Source of the DNA: an uncultured Kordia sp.
GTDB lineage: Bacteria > Bacteroidota > Bacteroidia > Flavobacteriales > Flavobacteriaceae
DNA: 64,000 bases
Reading direction: 5' to 3'
NCBI RefSeq assembly: GCF_947489565.1
Contig: NZ_CANLEA010000015.1
Coordinates: 134,410 to 198,409 of the forward strand
Shown one piece after another: positions 28,523-37,118 of the stretch; position 1 is the stretch's first letter, and each line of letters begins with the position of its first letter. Below the pieces are notes generated by a model. That model worked only from the letters and a program-made list of their open reading frames with translations. It had not been told where the DNA came from and did not search any database. The position numbers and the translations under genes were made by a program.

Positions 28523-30908
28523 TATGTATTGGTTTATAAAAATAATCTTGGACATTCGTTTGCAATGTATGTCCTTGACATTTTAGGATATATTGGTCAT
28601 TATTTTTGGTCACATCAAGTGTGATAGTATCAGGGTTTCCGATATCTAAGTAATTCTCTCCATTGATTGCATATGTTGTTCTATCTGTTAAATGCATTCC
28701 ATATACCGAAGCATGTGGATTCCAAATCAATTGGATAGAATACGGTTCAATGGTAACATCACTTGGACGTTCTATCTTTATTCGCAATGTGTTTTTTTCT
28801 ACAGCTTCCTTGTCGTAAGTTACCGAATTATAAAGTACTAATTGTGTTTTTGACGTATTAGTTTCTTTTGAGCAAAGCGACAAATTCACTGGGAAAAACG
28901 GATAATCAACTGCTAACAATGCATCAGTATCACTATCTTTTTTATAGTATACTTTTAGTGTTGCTTTTTGGTGTTGCTGTTTCAATTCTTTTTCTAAAGC
29001 AGTAGCTTCATGATTGATGAGTTTTTCTAAATCATCAGTTTCGTTCAGTTTTATTTTATATTGTTTTACGATTTGAATTGGTAAAAACGTTTTTAGACTG
29101 TATGATTGAATCAGATTTACATACAAAAGACTAGTGTTTCCATCTTGAATTTTGTTACACAACAATATATAATTTGTTGTTGTTGAAATGTCATTTTTTA
29201 GATACAAATTGCTAATCATGCGCTCATTCTGCATATCAACGGCTGTGTTAAACATATTTTGATCAATAACCGCAGCTCGGATACTATACTCATTTTGAGA
29301 AGGATCTTCTTTCATCGTGAAATTTAATTGCGTATCACTTGACGGATATGGAATAAAGTAAATAGCATATGTATCACCATATTTTTTTCGAATTTTAGCA
29401 TGATAAGCAGTTTCGACACCTTGAATTTGTTTGGTATCTCCTTTTTGAAATTGATATACTTCAATATCATTAATAAACAACAGGTTTTTTTTAGCAATGA
29501 CTGCAATCCATTTTTTTGTGGATGAAGTATCTACCGCTAATTTTGTATTGTCAATAAAATGATTTTTAAGTCGTACAGAAGAGATAATATTAAACGCTTT
29601 CGTAAATCCTGCATATTGTATTTTTTGCTTCTTTTCAAAGCGTTTAAAACCATTTTTAATGATTGTTGTTTCGCCTGAAGGTCCAATAATAATACATTTT
29701 GGAAGGTGTAGTTTGTAGATGAATTTACCTATCAAAAACAGCAATATTGCTAAAATAATGGTTCCAATCATATATAAAGAAGAACGGTGCAACGGCGAAT
29801 TCACGGCATAGATTCCCGAATGACTTTCATGAATGCTTACTTTATGAATGCGTTCTCCGAGCAGATCGTCAGTATACATTTTTTGTCCAACGCCACGAAG
29901 AGCAATAGTGTTGTCAAACACACTGTTGAGCGCAACTGGAATTTTTTGAATGCTATCTTTCTTTAAAATGATTGGATATGCAAGTTGTATGAGTTCATCA
30001 TTCACTAAAATGGAATCTAATTTTATCAAATGATTTTGCGATGTTTCTGAGTTAATTTTTAACTCAATAGTATCACTTTTTTTGGTGTTGATTTCTATAG
30101 AAGTGTCTGTTGTTGCGGACTGTAACAAACCTTGTCTCGTTGTATATTGATAGGCAAAGAGTTTGGGTTTTCCAATTTTTTCAATAGGAGGAAAGATCGC
30201 TGAAAATTCGCCACGACCTTTACTATTTACATTGAAAGGACTGTAGATTAAAGCACTCAGCGTGCTATCAATTTCTTTTTGTTTGTTAGGAACAAATTTT
30301 CGAATCGTTTTATAATCTTGTAACCACTGATCAGTTTGATCGGCATCATCGGTAATGCTACAGAAAATGATTTTATTATAATTGAGAAGCTTCAAATCTT
30401 TGAAATCTTCTAGAAAAGAAGCCAATGTTATCGGTTGAATCAACGAAACAAACGAAGTGGCATACGGAAAGTTTTTAGTGTTCCAAATCCCATAAATTCC
30501 TTTAAAACGCTCTTCAAAGATTGTTGCATTTTCAAATTGTATAGGAGTTTTTGTTTTGGTTGCTTTCCGAATAAACCGATCGCGGAAATTTTCACGTCTT
30601 CGATTTTCTCTTTTTAAGTATGCAGGCACTTGATCTGCTCGAAACGATTTGCCGGGCATCCATACAACGCCACTGTTGTAAAAGATAAATTGGTCTTTAG
30701 AAAAATCGATTTCATCATATAATTCAGAAGCTAAGAGCTTTTGAAATACATAGGTTTTATAGCCTAAACCTTTATCGGTCATGGACCTGCTTTTATCTAA
30801 TGTGAAAATCCACAAATTGCCTAGCGAATCCACATCTTGTGCTTTTAAAACAGAAGTAGATACGCAATACAATAGAAGTAATATTAGTATTCTAAGGGAT
30901 TTGTACAT
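28515..30908 (-). CDS. Membrane-anchored vWA-domain protein, first gene of the SrfB-like operon
   Basis: This 797-residue protein has a signal peptide (to SVLKAQ, residue 24). A vWA-like domain begins right after it, with the metal-ion adhesion motif DKSRS (Asp38, Ser40, Ser42) in LWIFTLDKSRSMTD. One membrane segment lies at about 376-398 (MIGTIILAILLFLIGKFIY). The following ~400 residues should be cytoplasmic; they begin with a KCIIIGPSGETTII stretch and are beta-rich, which would suit contact with the cytoplasmic ATPase encoded next. The vWA domain would be periplasmic and could bind a partner through a divalent ion. The gene heads a tightly packed operon (overlap of 8 nt, then gaps of 20 and 15 nt, then a 4-nt overlap). 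The specific function is unknown. Confidence 0.8.
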   Translation of the reverse strand: MYKSLRILILLLLYCVSTSVLKAQDVDSLGNLWIFTLDKSRSMTDKGLGYKTYVFQKLLASELYDEIDFSKDQFIFYNSGVVWMPGKSFRADQVPAYLKRENRRRENFRDRFIRKATKTKTPIQFENATIFEERFKGIYGIWNTKNFPYATSFVSLIQPITLASFLEDFKDLKLLNYNKIIFCSITDDADQTDQWLQDYKTIRKFVPNKQKEIDSTLSALIYSPFNVNSKGRGEFSAIFPPIEKIGKPKLFAYQYTTRQGLLQSATTDTSIEINTKKSDTIELKINSETSQNHLIKLDSILVNDELIQLAYPIILKKDSIQKIPVALNSVFDNTIALRGVGQKMYTDDLLGERIHKVSIHESHSGIYAVNSPLHRSSLYMIGTIILAILLFLIGKFIYKLHLPKCIIIGPSGETTIIKNGFKRFEKKQKIQYAGFTKAFNIISSVRLKNHFIDNTKLAVDTSSTKKWIAVIAKKNLLFINDIEVYQFQKGDTKQIQGVETAYHAKIRKKYGDTYAIYFIPYPSSDTQLNFTMKEDPSQNEYSIRAAVIDQNMFNTAVDMQNERMISNLYLKNDISTTTNYILLCNKIQDGNTSLLYVNLIQSYSLKTFLPIQIVKQYKIKLNETDDLEKLINHEATALEKELKQQHQKATLKVYYKKDSDTDALLAVDYPFFPVNLSLCSKETNTSKTQLVLYNSVTYDKEAVEKNTLRIKIERPSDVTIEPYSIQLIWNPHASVYGMHLTDRTTYAINGENYLDIGNPDTITLDVTKNNDQYILKCQGHTLQTNVQDYFYKPIHNE

Positions 30909-31325
30909 TAATGTTAGTGATTTTGTAATTTAAAATATAAACTTAATACGGTTTGTGAATTGCTATTAATACTTCATGTAATACGAATCTGTACTAAATA
31001 TAAGAAAATGTTTTTAATGTTAATTTTATCAAAGAATTCGGGTTCATAGATGCATATTTATAACGTAATTTATTAGGATTATTTTATCTCAAATTTAAAA
31101 CAATTGCCAGTGATATTTTTGCGGTTTTCCTTATCGTGAAAAAATAGAAATATAGAGATACAGTGTAGTGTGTTGATCTATAGTGATTTGTGGAGTAAAA
31201 CGAAAAAAGATAGATTTGATATTACAATATTGCAGTAGGAGTGAAGATGCTTTTGATATTGTATTTGAAGTTGACGGAGTTTCATAAAAAAGCTTCCCGT
31301 ATAGAGAAGCTTTTGTTGCTTTATA
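30909..31325. other. 417-bp intergenic region
   Basis: It contains the unresolved promoter region of the vWA-SrfB operon near 30909-31010 (a TAAGTTTA element on the minus strand is only a weak -7 match) and a terminator at 31288-31314. Between about 31010 and 31285 I see no supported gene, RNA or repeat. Confidence 0.6.
31288..31314 (-). terminator. Rho-independent terminator of the stress operon
   Basis: Inverted repeat AAAAGCTTC / GAAGCTTTT with a nine-base loop and flanking T-rich ends. It follows the lipoprotein gene ending at 31326 on the minus strand. Confidence 0.75.
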
Positions 31326-31961
31326 TTATTTTTCTGTAGAGATTAATTTTTCTTTTTCCATAGATTTTATAATTACTTTGACATAATCATCAGTAATTTC
31401 AGCAATATTACTTGGGTCAATAATGGTATATGTTTCATACCAAACAAGTGATTTTTCCTCCCCTTTTTTTAATGTATACATTGCGGTTTCTACGTAAAAC
31501 ACCTTATATTTTTTATAATCATCTTGACTAAAATAATCATCGCGAGAAGCTAAATAACTACCGAGAAAGCGTTGTAAGTTATAATCAAACTTTGGAGAAG
31601 CGCCACTTCTTGATTCATTTTCTTGCACACCTTTTACCGAAGAAATTAATACAGTATTGTAGTCAACAGTGAGTAGTTTATGGATTTGAGCTTCAATCTC
31701 TTCTTCAGTCTTTGTGGTATCTTGAAATAATTTTTCAAAAACAACGGAACTTTGTATTGCATTGATATTTCGGGCATTTAATGCTTTTACGAGTACAAAT
31801 TCAAAATTGCTTCGCGCTTCAAAGTCAGGCGTAACACCAACTACCAAAATATTTTTCGGATTAAATTCAGTAAACTCAGGATTTTTCCAACGATCACTAC
31901 GTTTAATAGCCGAACAGCTCACCATAAAAAATACGATGGATACTAGGTAAAGGATTCTCAT
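31326..31961 (-). CDS. Lipoprotein of unknown function (paralogue of next gene)
   Basis: This 211-residue protein has a lipoprotein signal (lipobox MVSC at about 13-16). Residues from RWKNPEF through NPKNILVVGVTPDFEARSNFE align with the neighbouring lipoprotein (HWKNPDI, KVLVVGLTSNTEARKKFE), as does the ITDDYVKVIIKSMEKE end. The fold resembles the family of small lipoproteins with a W-(K/x)-(N/D)-P start and a beta-alpha-beta core (DUF4136-like), which is a tentative likeness. It lies 9 nt after its paralogue, as the last gene of a run that starts at the universal stress gene at 34418. Confidence 0.75.
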   Translation of the reverse strand: MRILYLVSIVFFMVSCSAIKRSDRWKNPEFTEFNPKNILVVGVTPDFEARSNFEFVLVKALNARNINAIQSSVVFEKLFQDTTKTEEEIEAQIHKLLTVDYNTVLISSVKGVQENESRSGASPKFDYNLQRFLGSYLASRDDYFSQDDYKKYKVFYVETAMYTLKKGEEKSLVWYETYTIIDPSNIAEITDDYVKVIIKSMEKEKLISTEK

Positions 31962-31970
31962 AGTTTTCTA

Positions 31971-32657
31971 TTAATTGATCAGTTCTTCTTTCGTTTCTTT
32001 CTTCTCTTTTGGCATTGCTGGTTTGGACTTGATAAGTTGCTCATGTTCCAATACTGCAATCGCCATATATACATAATCCGTTACAGATTCTTCCACCGAA
32101 GTTGGATCAATAATATCAATGTATCCTTTCCAAAGCAATTCCCTATCTTTTGTAGGACAAATGCAATACATAGAGGTTTCGGAATGATATATTGTATACG
32201 AATCGTAGTAATCGGGATTGTAGTAGATATCTTGATATTTTAAATATTCATTGCTAAACTTACGATACGTTTCATCATATGCATGATAGTTTTCTTTGTA
32301 TTGAATTTTATCTCCTACGCCAATAATTTTAGTCAATAAAATAGTGTCAAATCCATCTTCAATAAGCTTATTTTCAATGGTTTTTAATTCTGATGCGGTC
32401 ATCTTTTCCGTTCGTAGTGAAGGATCAAAAATGGTTAAACTAGTCACAGCTTCACTTCCGCGTGCTTCCAATTCTTCTTTGAGTTTTAATTCAAATTTTT
32501 TGCGAGCTTCCGTATTTGAAGTCAAGCCAACTACCAATACTTTTTGCGGTTCATAACGATCGATATCTGGATTTTTCCAATGATCAACTAATTGTGTCGT
32601 AGTGCAGCCTGTAAGAAGCATTGTACTTATGAATAGAATATAAAATGTATGTTTCAT
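31971..32657 (-). CDS. Lipoprotein of unknown function (paralogue of previous gene)
   Basis: This 228-residue protein has the lipobox LLTGC (Cys18), so it is lipid-anchored. Body motifs DHWKNPDIDRYEPQKVLVVG, FDTILLTKIIGVGDK and VTDYVYMAIAVLEHEQLI are shared with the downstream copy, showing a tandem duplication followed by divergence. No catalytic motif is seen. Gene spacing of 9-12 nt on both sides places it in the stress operon, suggesting an envelope component of the same response. Confidence 0.75.
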   Translation of the reverse strand: MKHTFYILFISTMLLTGCTTTQLVDHWKNPDIDRYEPQKVLVVGLTSNTEARKKFELKLKEELEARGSEAVTSLTIFDPSLRTEKMTASELKTIENKLIEDGFDTILLTKIIGVGDKIQYKENYHAYDETYRKFSNEYLKYQDIYYNPDYYDSYTIYHSETSMYCICPTKDRELLWKGYIDIIDPTSVEESVTDYVYMAIAVLEHEQLIKSKPAMPKEKKETKEELIN

Positions 32658-32669
32658 AATTGTTTTTTT

Positions 32670-33128
32670 TTAATGATTTTTATCAAACAAACTGCGGAGT
32701 TTATCTTCCTTTTTGATGTCTTTAATAATGCGGAATAATTGTGTTTTTAGTGAGCGATATTCTTTCAAAAAAGAAGCAATCTCTAAAGTTAACTGTCGAT
32801 GAGTTTCCTTATATTTTTTTTCATCTTCAGGTTGATCAATTGCATCTAACATGATGGTTAATTCCTTTTCATGTGTTACTACAATTTGAATAAGTTGTTT
32901 GGTCTTTCGAAACGATCTTGTAATAGCATCAATGATTTCTTTATCGCTCGAAAAAATGTCTAACTCTTGTAATTCTCTTGAAAAAGTAGCGATCAAATGT
33001 TCAAAAAAATGATGTTCATCTTTTATAAAGCGTAGTTGCGATAACCAATGCAATGAGTCTGTATGCATATCTTCAGCACTGATCCATTCAATATATTTTG
33101 TTGTTGTTTGTGTTGTTTTCATGTTCAA
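32670..33128 (-). CDS. Small helical cytoplasmic protein of the stress operon
   Basis: This 152-residue protein is predicted to be almost all helix and has no signal peptide or membrane segment. An N-terminal WISAEDMHTDSLHWLSQLRFI stretch leads into long amphipathic helices rich in Lys/Glu (for example LFRIIKDIKKEDKLRSLF near the end). No family is recognised. It could start at the first or third codon (both Met). It lies 12 nt before the lipoprotein gene and 21 nt after the small eRF1-like gene. Confidence 0.7.
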   Translation of the reverse strand: MNMKTTQTTTKYIEWISAEDMHTDSLHWLSQLRFIKDEHHFFEHLIATFSRELQELDIFSSDKEIIDAITRSFRKTKQLIQIVVTHEKELTIMLDAIDQPEDEKKYKETHRQLTLEIASFLKEYRSLKTQLFRIIKDIKKEDKLRSLFDKNH

Positions 33129-33149
33129 TAGGAGTTTTGTACAGTGCGT

Positions 33150-33557
33150 TTATTTTGAATGATAAAAGTCTCGTACCAAAGCTTTTACTTGATTCACGGT
33201 CATACTGTCTACTTTGACAATCTCTTTCACTTTGGCACTTAGTGTTTTGTAATGTTCTTGTAATTCTTTCCCAAATTTTTCGTTGGTTCCTGCGGGACCG
33301 AAAATCACTAAAACATCCGCATCTCTAATTTCAAAGGCTATTTCTTTAAAATATTGTTTCATTTGTTGCTTTTCACGCTCCAAATATTTACTATCCTGAA
33401 CCACATCTTGTGGTCCACCTTTCATGCGCGTTCCCGAACCGCCATGTGGACGAAAATGCTCTATGTTTGAATTGATACTTATTAATGTTTCGTTTTCATT
33501 TTGTAAGGTGACAATGAATGCTTTGTTTTTGTCTAACCATATTCCTGTCTTCTTCAT
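33150..33557 (-). CDS. Small protein with possible eRF1/pelota-like (L30e-type) domain
   Basis: This is a 135-residue cytoplasmic protein. It starts MKKTGIWLDKNKAFIV, has a Gly/Arg-rich loop (PHGGSGTRMKGG) and ends with DADVLVIFGPAGTNEKFGKE and VDSMTVNQVKALVRDFY. The alternating strand-helix pattern and the ADVLVIFGPAG segment recall domain 3 of eRF1 and related bacterial proteins, which would suggest contact with translation or the ribosome; this is an inference of low certainty. It lies 12 nt after a universal stress gene, in an operon controlled by a CRP-type site. Confidence 0.65.
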   Translation of the reverse strand: MKKTGIWLDKNKAFIVTLQNENETLISINSNIEHFRPHGGSGTRMKGGPQDVVQDSKYLEREKQQMKQYFKEIAFEIRDADVLVIFGPAGTNEKFGKELQEHYKTLSAKVKEIVKVDSMTVNQVKALVRDFYHSK

Positions 33558-33569
33558 AATTTTTCAGTT

Positions 33570-34418
33570 TTAATTTTTTAAATCGTGCAATACCAATACG
33601 GGAACTCTTAAAAAAGTGACTTCTTTTACAAGTGGATTTGTGAATACGCTTCCAAAAAACGAATGCTTTTTATTAATGAAGGCAATCATATCACTTTCTC
33701 TACTTTCAATAAAAATGCTCACAGCATCATTGATAGCATGCAATGGCAAAAAGTGAAACGAATAGCTGTTTTCTTGAAAAATTTCTTCTAATAGTTCCTT
33801 TTGTTCTTTCTGTTGTGTGTTTAGTTCCTTGTCAGAAATATGTAAAACAGCAATATTGGCGTTGCATTTTTTAGCGATATCGGTTAAGTATTGTAATTCT
33901 CTTCGTTTATAGCCTGATACAAAATCGGCGGGAAACACAATTTCTTTCGGAAGTGAGTACGAAGCGTCTTCTGGAATAGCCAATACTGGACAATTTCTAA
34001 CTTTTTCCATTGCGTAGATGGCCGTACTTCCATATACAGCTTTCGGATTGTTGGTTTCTCCTTTTGTGCCCATGACCACAAGTTCAATATCCTTTTGTTC
34101 TATAATGTCTTTCATCGCTTCAATAACATCATTAAAGCTTGCAATGACATGATATGTATGTTTGATGTCTTCGGGTTCACTTACTTTTAAAAGTCCTATG
34201 ATTTTGTTCAGTTCTTTTTCAGAAGCTGCTTTTGCAGTCTCGTAAGATTCACTTCCTTTCACCATGGTAAACAAGCTTTCTACTAAGTTTTTAGAAGCAG
34301 AAAACACATTTAAAAGGTAAAAGTCACATTCGTCATCTATATATAATCGTGTGGCATATTTTAAGGCAAACCACGCATTTTTAGAAAAATCTGTCGGTAC
34401 TAATATTTTACGTCTCAT
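33570..34418 (-). CDS. Universal stress protein, two UspA domains
   Basis: This 282-residue protein starts RRKILVPTDFSKNAWFAL, the standard UspA entry. The first domain has the ATP-binding pattern G-x2-G-x9-G-S-T (GTKGETNNPKAVYGST). The second domain (from EIVFPADFVSGYKRREL) lacks a clear nucleotide loop, the usual state for tandem Usp proteins of flavobacteria. Usp proteins bind nucleotides and help survival under growth arrest or low oxygen. It is the first gene of the operon running to 31326. Its promoter has a CRP-type palindrome at 34476-34487. Confidence 0.9.
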   Translation of the reverse strand: MRRKILVPTDFSKNAWFALKYATRLYIDDECDFYLLNVFSASKNLVESLFTMVKGSESYETAKAASEKELNKIIGLLKVSEPEDIKHTYHVIASFNDVIEAMKDIIEQKDIELVVMGTKGETNNPKAVYGSTAIYAMEKVRNCPVLAIPEDASYSLPKEIVFPADFVSGYKRRELQYLTDIAKKCNANIAVLHISDKELNTQQKEQKELLEEIFQENSYSFHFLPLHAINDAVSIFIESRESDMIAFINKKHSFFGSVFTNPLVKEVTFLRVPVLVLHDLKN

Positions 34419-34444
34419 GATGATTCATTTTTTAGTGTATGTAT

Positions 34445-34487
34445 TAAAAGTAGTAGTCTTAGCAATGAATTACTATGACTTTTGTCA
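34445..34487 (-). promoter_or_regulatory. CRP-type operator plus -7 box for the stress operon
   Basis: TGACTTTTGTCA (34476-34487) is a palindrome of the CRP/FNR core form TGA-N6-TCA. On the minus strand 23 nt separate it from TACTTTTA (34452-34445), a near match to TAnnTTTG. The same 23-nt spacing occurs at two more stress promoters. The site centre is expected near -41.5, the class II activator position; the leader is about 22 nt. Confidence 0.75.
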
Positions 34488-34489
34488 GC

Positions 34490-35317
34490 TTATTCAGGAA
34501 TTACCAAAAAAGGAACTTTGAGGTGAAAAGCAATCTTCTTTATGACAGGTTCACGCAAGATGCTGTCAATAAAACTGTGTGAATAATTTACCATAGCGAG
34601 CATGTCTATGCCCAACTCTTCTATGAAGTCTTGAATGCTAGTTTCTTTAGTTGCATAATTTGGAATGAGATGAAAACTATGCTCATAATTTTTTAGATAT
34701 TCATTTAAGGTTGCCAAGTTATTTTCTTGTTTTTTGTTCAGCAATTGATTTTCATTGATGTGAATAATTCTAATTTTCGAACGATGCAAATCCGCCAAAT
34801 TTTTCAAATAATGCAACTCTTTGGCGTCACAATCACGATTGAAATCGCTTGGAAAAGCAATCTGTTTTGGAACCTCAAATGTATAATTGTTAGGAATCGC
34901 CAATACAGGGCAACTTTTTACCTTCTTAAAAATTTTGGTGGTATTGCTGCCAAAAAGAATTTCTTTAGCGCCGGTAGCACCTTTTGTTCCCATGACTACC
35001 AAATCAATGTCATATTTTTGAATATAGGTTTCAATAGCATCATCTAAATTTTCAATACTGATGATGGCTTCAAATGTATGATTGGAATTGGAATTCGTGC
35101 TTTCTATTTGTGCTTTGAGTTGTAAAACATCTTTTTTTGCATTCTCAATCATGGTGGTTAAAAGTTTATTGGAAAAACTAGAGATGCGAGACGATTTTAC
35201 ATTGGAAGAATTCAATAAGTAGCATGTACATTTTTCATGCTGATATAGCTTTAAAGTATACATGATAGCGCTCAAAGCATTGTCTGAAAAATCGGTGGGT
35301 AAAAGTATTTTTGTCAT
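34490..35317 (-). CDS. Universal stress protein, two UspA domains
   Basis: This 275-residue protein has the TKILLPTDFSDNALSAI start. The first domain has the ATP-binding pattern GTKGATGAKEILFGSNT (G-x2-G-x9-G-S). The second domain begins QIAFPSDFNRDCDAKEL and lacks the loop. Unlike three neighbours, no TGA-N6-TCA operator is seen in front of it; the 48-nt gap to the previous gene suggests transcription by read-through from the gene at 36214. It is a close paralogue of the other three Usp proteins. Confidence 0.88.
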   Translation of the reverse strand: MTKILLPTDFSDNALSAIMYTLKLYQHEKCTCYLLNSSNVKSSRISSFSNKLLTTMIENAKKDVLQLKAQIESTNSNSNHTFEAIISIENLDDAIETYIQKYDIDLVVMGTKGATGAKEILFGSNTTKIFKKVKSCPVLAIPNNYTFEVPKQIAFPSDFNRDCDAKELHYLKNLADLHRSKIRIIHINENQLLNKKQENNLATLNEYLKNYEHSFHLIPNYATKETSIQDFIEELGIDMLAMVNYSHSFIDSILREPVIKKIAFHLKVPFLVIPE

Positions 35318-35365
35318 GATGTTTGTATTTGATTAGTGTGTTTAAAATGGATTAGTTTTTACATT

Positions 35366-36214
35366 TTATTTTCTGATTGTAGCCGGAATAATCAAGAATG
35401 GTGTACGTAAATGCAATCCAATTCGCTTGACTTTAGAACCGAAAAATAAATTTTCAAAAAACGATCGTTTGTTATTCATCATTACTAGAAATTGGTTGCG
35501 CGATTTTGATTGAAGCTCCGAAATGGCAATTCCAATATCATGATGATTAATTTTATGGAATGTGTGTGGAATATCTTTGAAGTAATTTGCTAATTGTTGT
35601 CTATTATTTTCTTTAGCAGGAGGTAATTCATCTTCCACGGTAACATGCATAATATTGATTGTTGACGCATGCAACTCAGCAATATTTTTAATTTCTTCCA
35701 CGTGTTTTTCTGTAAAATCAATACCATAATCAGAGGGAAATAAAAGCTCATTAGGTACTTTATAGGAATACTTACTCGGAATAACCAACAGTGGACATTT
35801 AGTACTTTTTAAAACATGAATTGCATTAGAGCCAAATAGGACTTCTTTTAAGCCAGAAGCTCCTTGTGTTCCCATCACAACCATGTCCATAGAATTTTCT
35901 TCGTACAAGAGCTCAATTTCTGAAACCAACATATTAAATGCAGAAATTCGCGAGAAGATATGATTTGGGTTTTGAAATTCAGCTTCTATAGTGTCTTGCA
36001 CTGTTTTTAAACCAGTTTGCGAGATTTCTTTCATGGCGTCCAACAGTCCAAACTGCGCAACATCTGCTTTCATATATTCCACATGATGAATGATAGGAGT
36101 ATACGTGTTGAGTAAGATGAAATTGCATTTTTGATCTTTAAATAATTGAAGAGCATACCGAATAGCGTTCAATGAATTCTCAGAAAAATCGGTGGGTAAA
36201 AGTATTTTTTTCAT
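35366..36214 (-). CDS. Universal stress protein, two UspA domains
   Basis: This 282-residue protein starts KKILLPTDFSENSLNAI. The first domain carries GTQGASGLKEVLFGSNA (G-x2-G-x9-G-S), so nucleotide binding is likely; the second (ELLFPSDYGIDFTEKHV) lacks the loop. The same Asp-Phe-Ser start and order of elements show recent duplication within this island. It has its own operator and -7 box at 36241-36283. Confidence 0.9.
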   Translation of the reverse strand: MKKILLPTDFSENSLNAIRYALQLFKDQKCNFILLNTYTPIIHHVEYMKADVAQFGLLDAMKEISQTGLKTVQDTIEAEFQNPNHIFSRISAFNMLVSEIELLYEENSMDMVVMGTQGASGLKEVLFGSNAIHVLKSTKCPLLVIPSKYSYKVPNELLFPSDYGIDFTEKHVEEIKNIAELHASTINIMHVTVEDELPPAKENNRQQLANYFKDIPHTFHKINHHDIGIAISELQSKSRNQFLVMMNNKRSFFENLFFGSKVKRIGLHLRTPFLIIPATIRK

Positions 36215-36240
36215 TGCTGTACGTATTTAAAATTGTTATT

Positions 36241-36283
36241 TAAAAGTACAGTGTATTACAGCCAAAAACTATGATATTTATCA
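36241..36283 (-). promoter_or_regulatory. CRP-type operator plus -7 box for a universal stress gene
   Basis: TGATATTTATCA (36272-36283) matches TGA-N6-TCA; after exactly 23 nt on the minus strand comes TACTTTTA (36248-36241). The centre of the site lies 63 bp before the start codon at 36214, the same distance as in the 34418 promoter. Confidence 0.75.
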
Positions 36284-36309
36284 GCTCCAAGCGTCTATTT
36301 TATACAAAA

Positions 36310-37095
36310 TTATTCATGCAAAACTAAAAAAGGAATATTTCTGTGATAGCTGATATGATCTACATTCGAATGAAATAGAATTTGCTTAAAGTAGTTTAGG
36401 TTTTTAGCCACCATAATCATTAGATCAATGGTTTTTCGTGTTATAAAATTTTCGACAGCAGTTTCAATATTTGCATTAGATACAAAGTGAAAACTATACG
36501 AACGTCCTTCTAGAAAATCTTCCAAAAGCGCTTTGTTTGCTTGTTGTTGTTGATTTAAATGATTGGTGACTTTATTGATATGTAAAACACGAAGCGAAGT
36601 AATTTTTTTATCTAAGAACGAATGAATTGGCGCTAAGGTTTGAATGTCGGAAGCCAAGGTGAAATCGGTTGGAAAAGCAACTTCGTCAAACATTGTATAG
36701 GTTGCATTCTCAGGAACAATTAAGAGTTTGCATTTTACTTTTTTGATGACATTTTCGGCATACGTTCCAATAATATTTGTGTGTGCACTACTAGCTCCTT
36801 TGGCGCCCATAATAATAATGTCAATCTTTTTATCTGCTACTTGATTTCGAACCGATTGGATAAAAGAATCACATTCAATAAGTGTAAAAAAATGATGGTT
36901 TTGATTGCTTGGAAACTTAGTAGAAATTCGTGTTTGTAATTTTTGAAACGCTGCTTTACAATCCGTTGTCGTGATTGTATTGGCTACATGCAGCATATAA
37001 AAATTACACGTAGTATCTTTTAAAAACTCAAGCGCATACGCAATGGCATTCCAGGAGTTTTCTGAAAAATCGGTCGGTAATAATATATTTTTCAT
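36310..37095 (-). CDS. Universal stress protein, two UspA domains
   Basis: This 261-residue protein starts KNILLPTDFSENSWNAI at the ATG at 37095. An in-frame ATG five codons upstream (37110) is rejected because the -7 box at 37119-37126 would leave almost no leader and because the paralogues start at the equivalent of 37095. The first domain carries GAKGASSAHTNIIGTYA (G-x2-G-x9-G-T). The second (EVAFPTDFTLASDIQTL) is loop-less. It lies next to the response regulator gene and has a CRP-type operator. Confidence 0.88.
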   Translation of the reverse strand: MKNILLPTDFSENSWNAIAYALEFLKDTTCNFYMLHVANTITTTDCKAAFQKLQTRISTKFPSNQNHHFFTLIECDSFIQSVRNQVADKKIDIIIMGAKGASSAHTNIIGTYAENVIKKVKCKLLIVPENATYTMFDEVAFPTDFTLASDIQTLAPIHSFLDKKITSLRVLHINKVTNHLNQQQQANKALLEDFLEGRSYSFHFVSNANIETAVENFITRKTIDLMIMVAKNLNYFKQILFHSNVDHISYHRNIPFLVLHE

Positions 37096-37118
37096 CTGTA
37101 GATCTGACATAATACGGA

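Noticed and set aside
31130-31285. Decayed gene in the region before the lipoprotein terminator
   Set aside because: A few in-frame words (for example AFDIVFEVDG) can be read, but frames break every 10-15 codons and no family is recognisable.
35318-35400. A fourth CRP-type operator before the Usp gene at 35317
   Set aside because: Only a TGATT...AATCA pair with wrong spacing (N11 or more) is present, lying partly in the preceding gene; no -7 box at 23 nt.
37096-37110. Upstream ATG for the Usp gene at 37095
   Set aside because: It would lie only a few bases from the predicted transcript start and adds five residues absent from the three paralogues.
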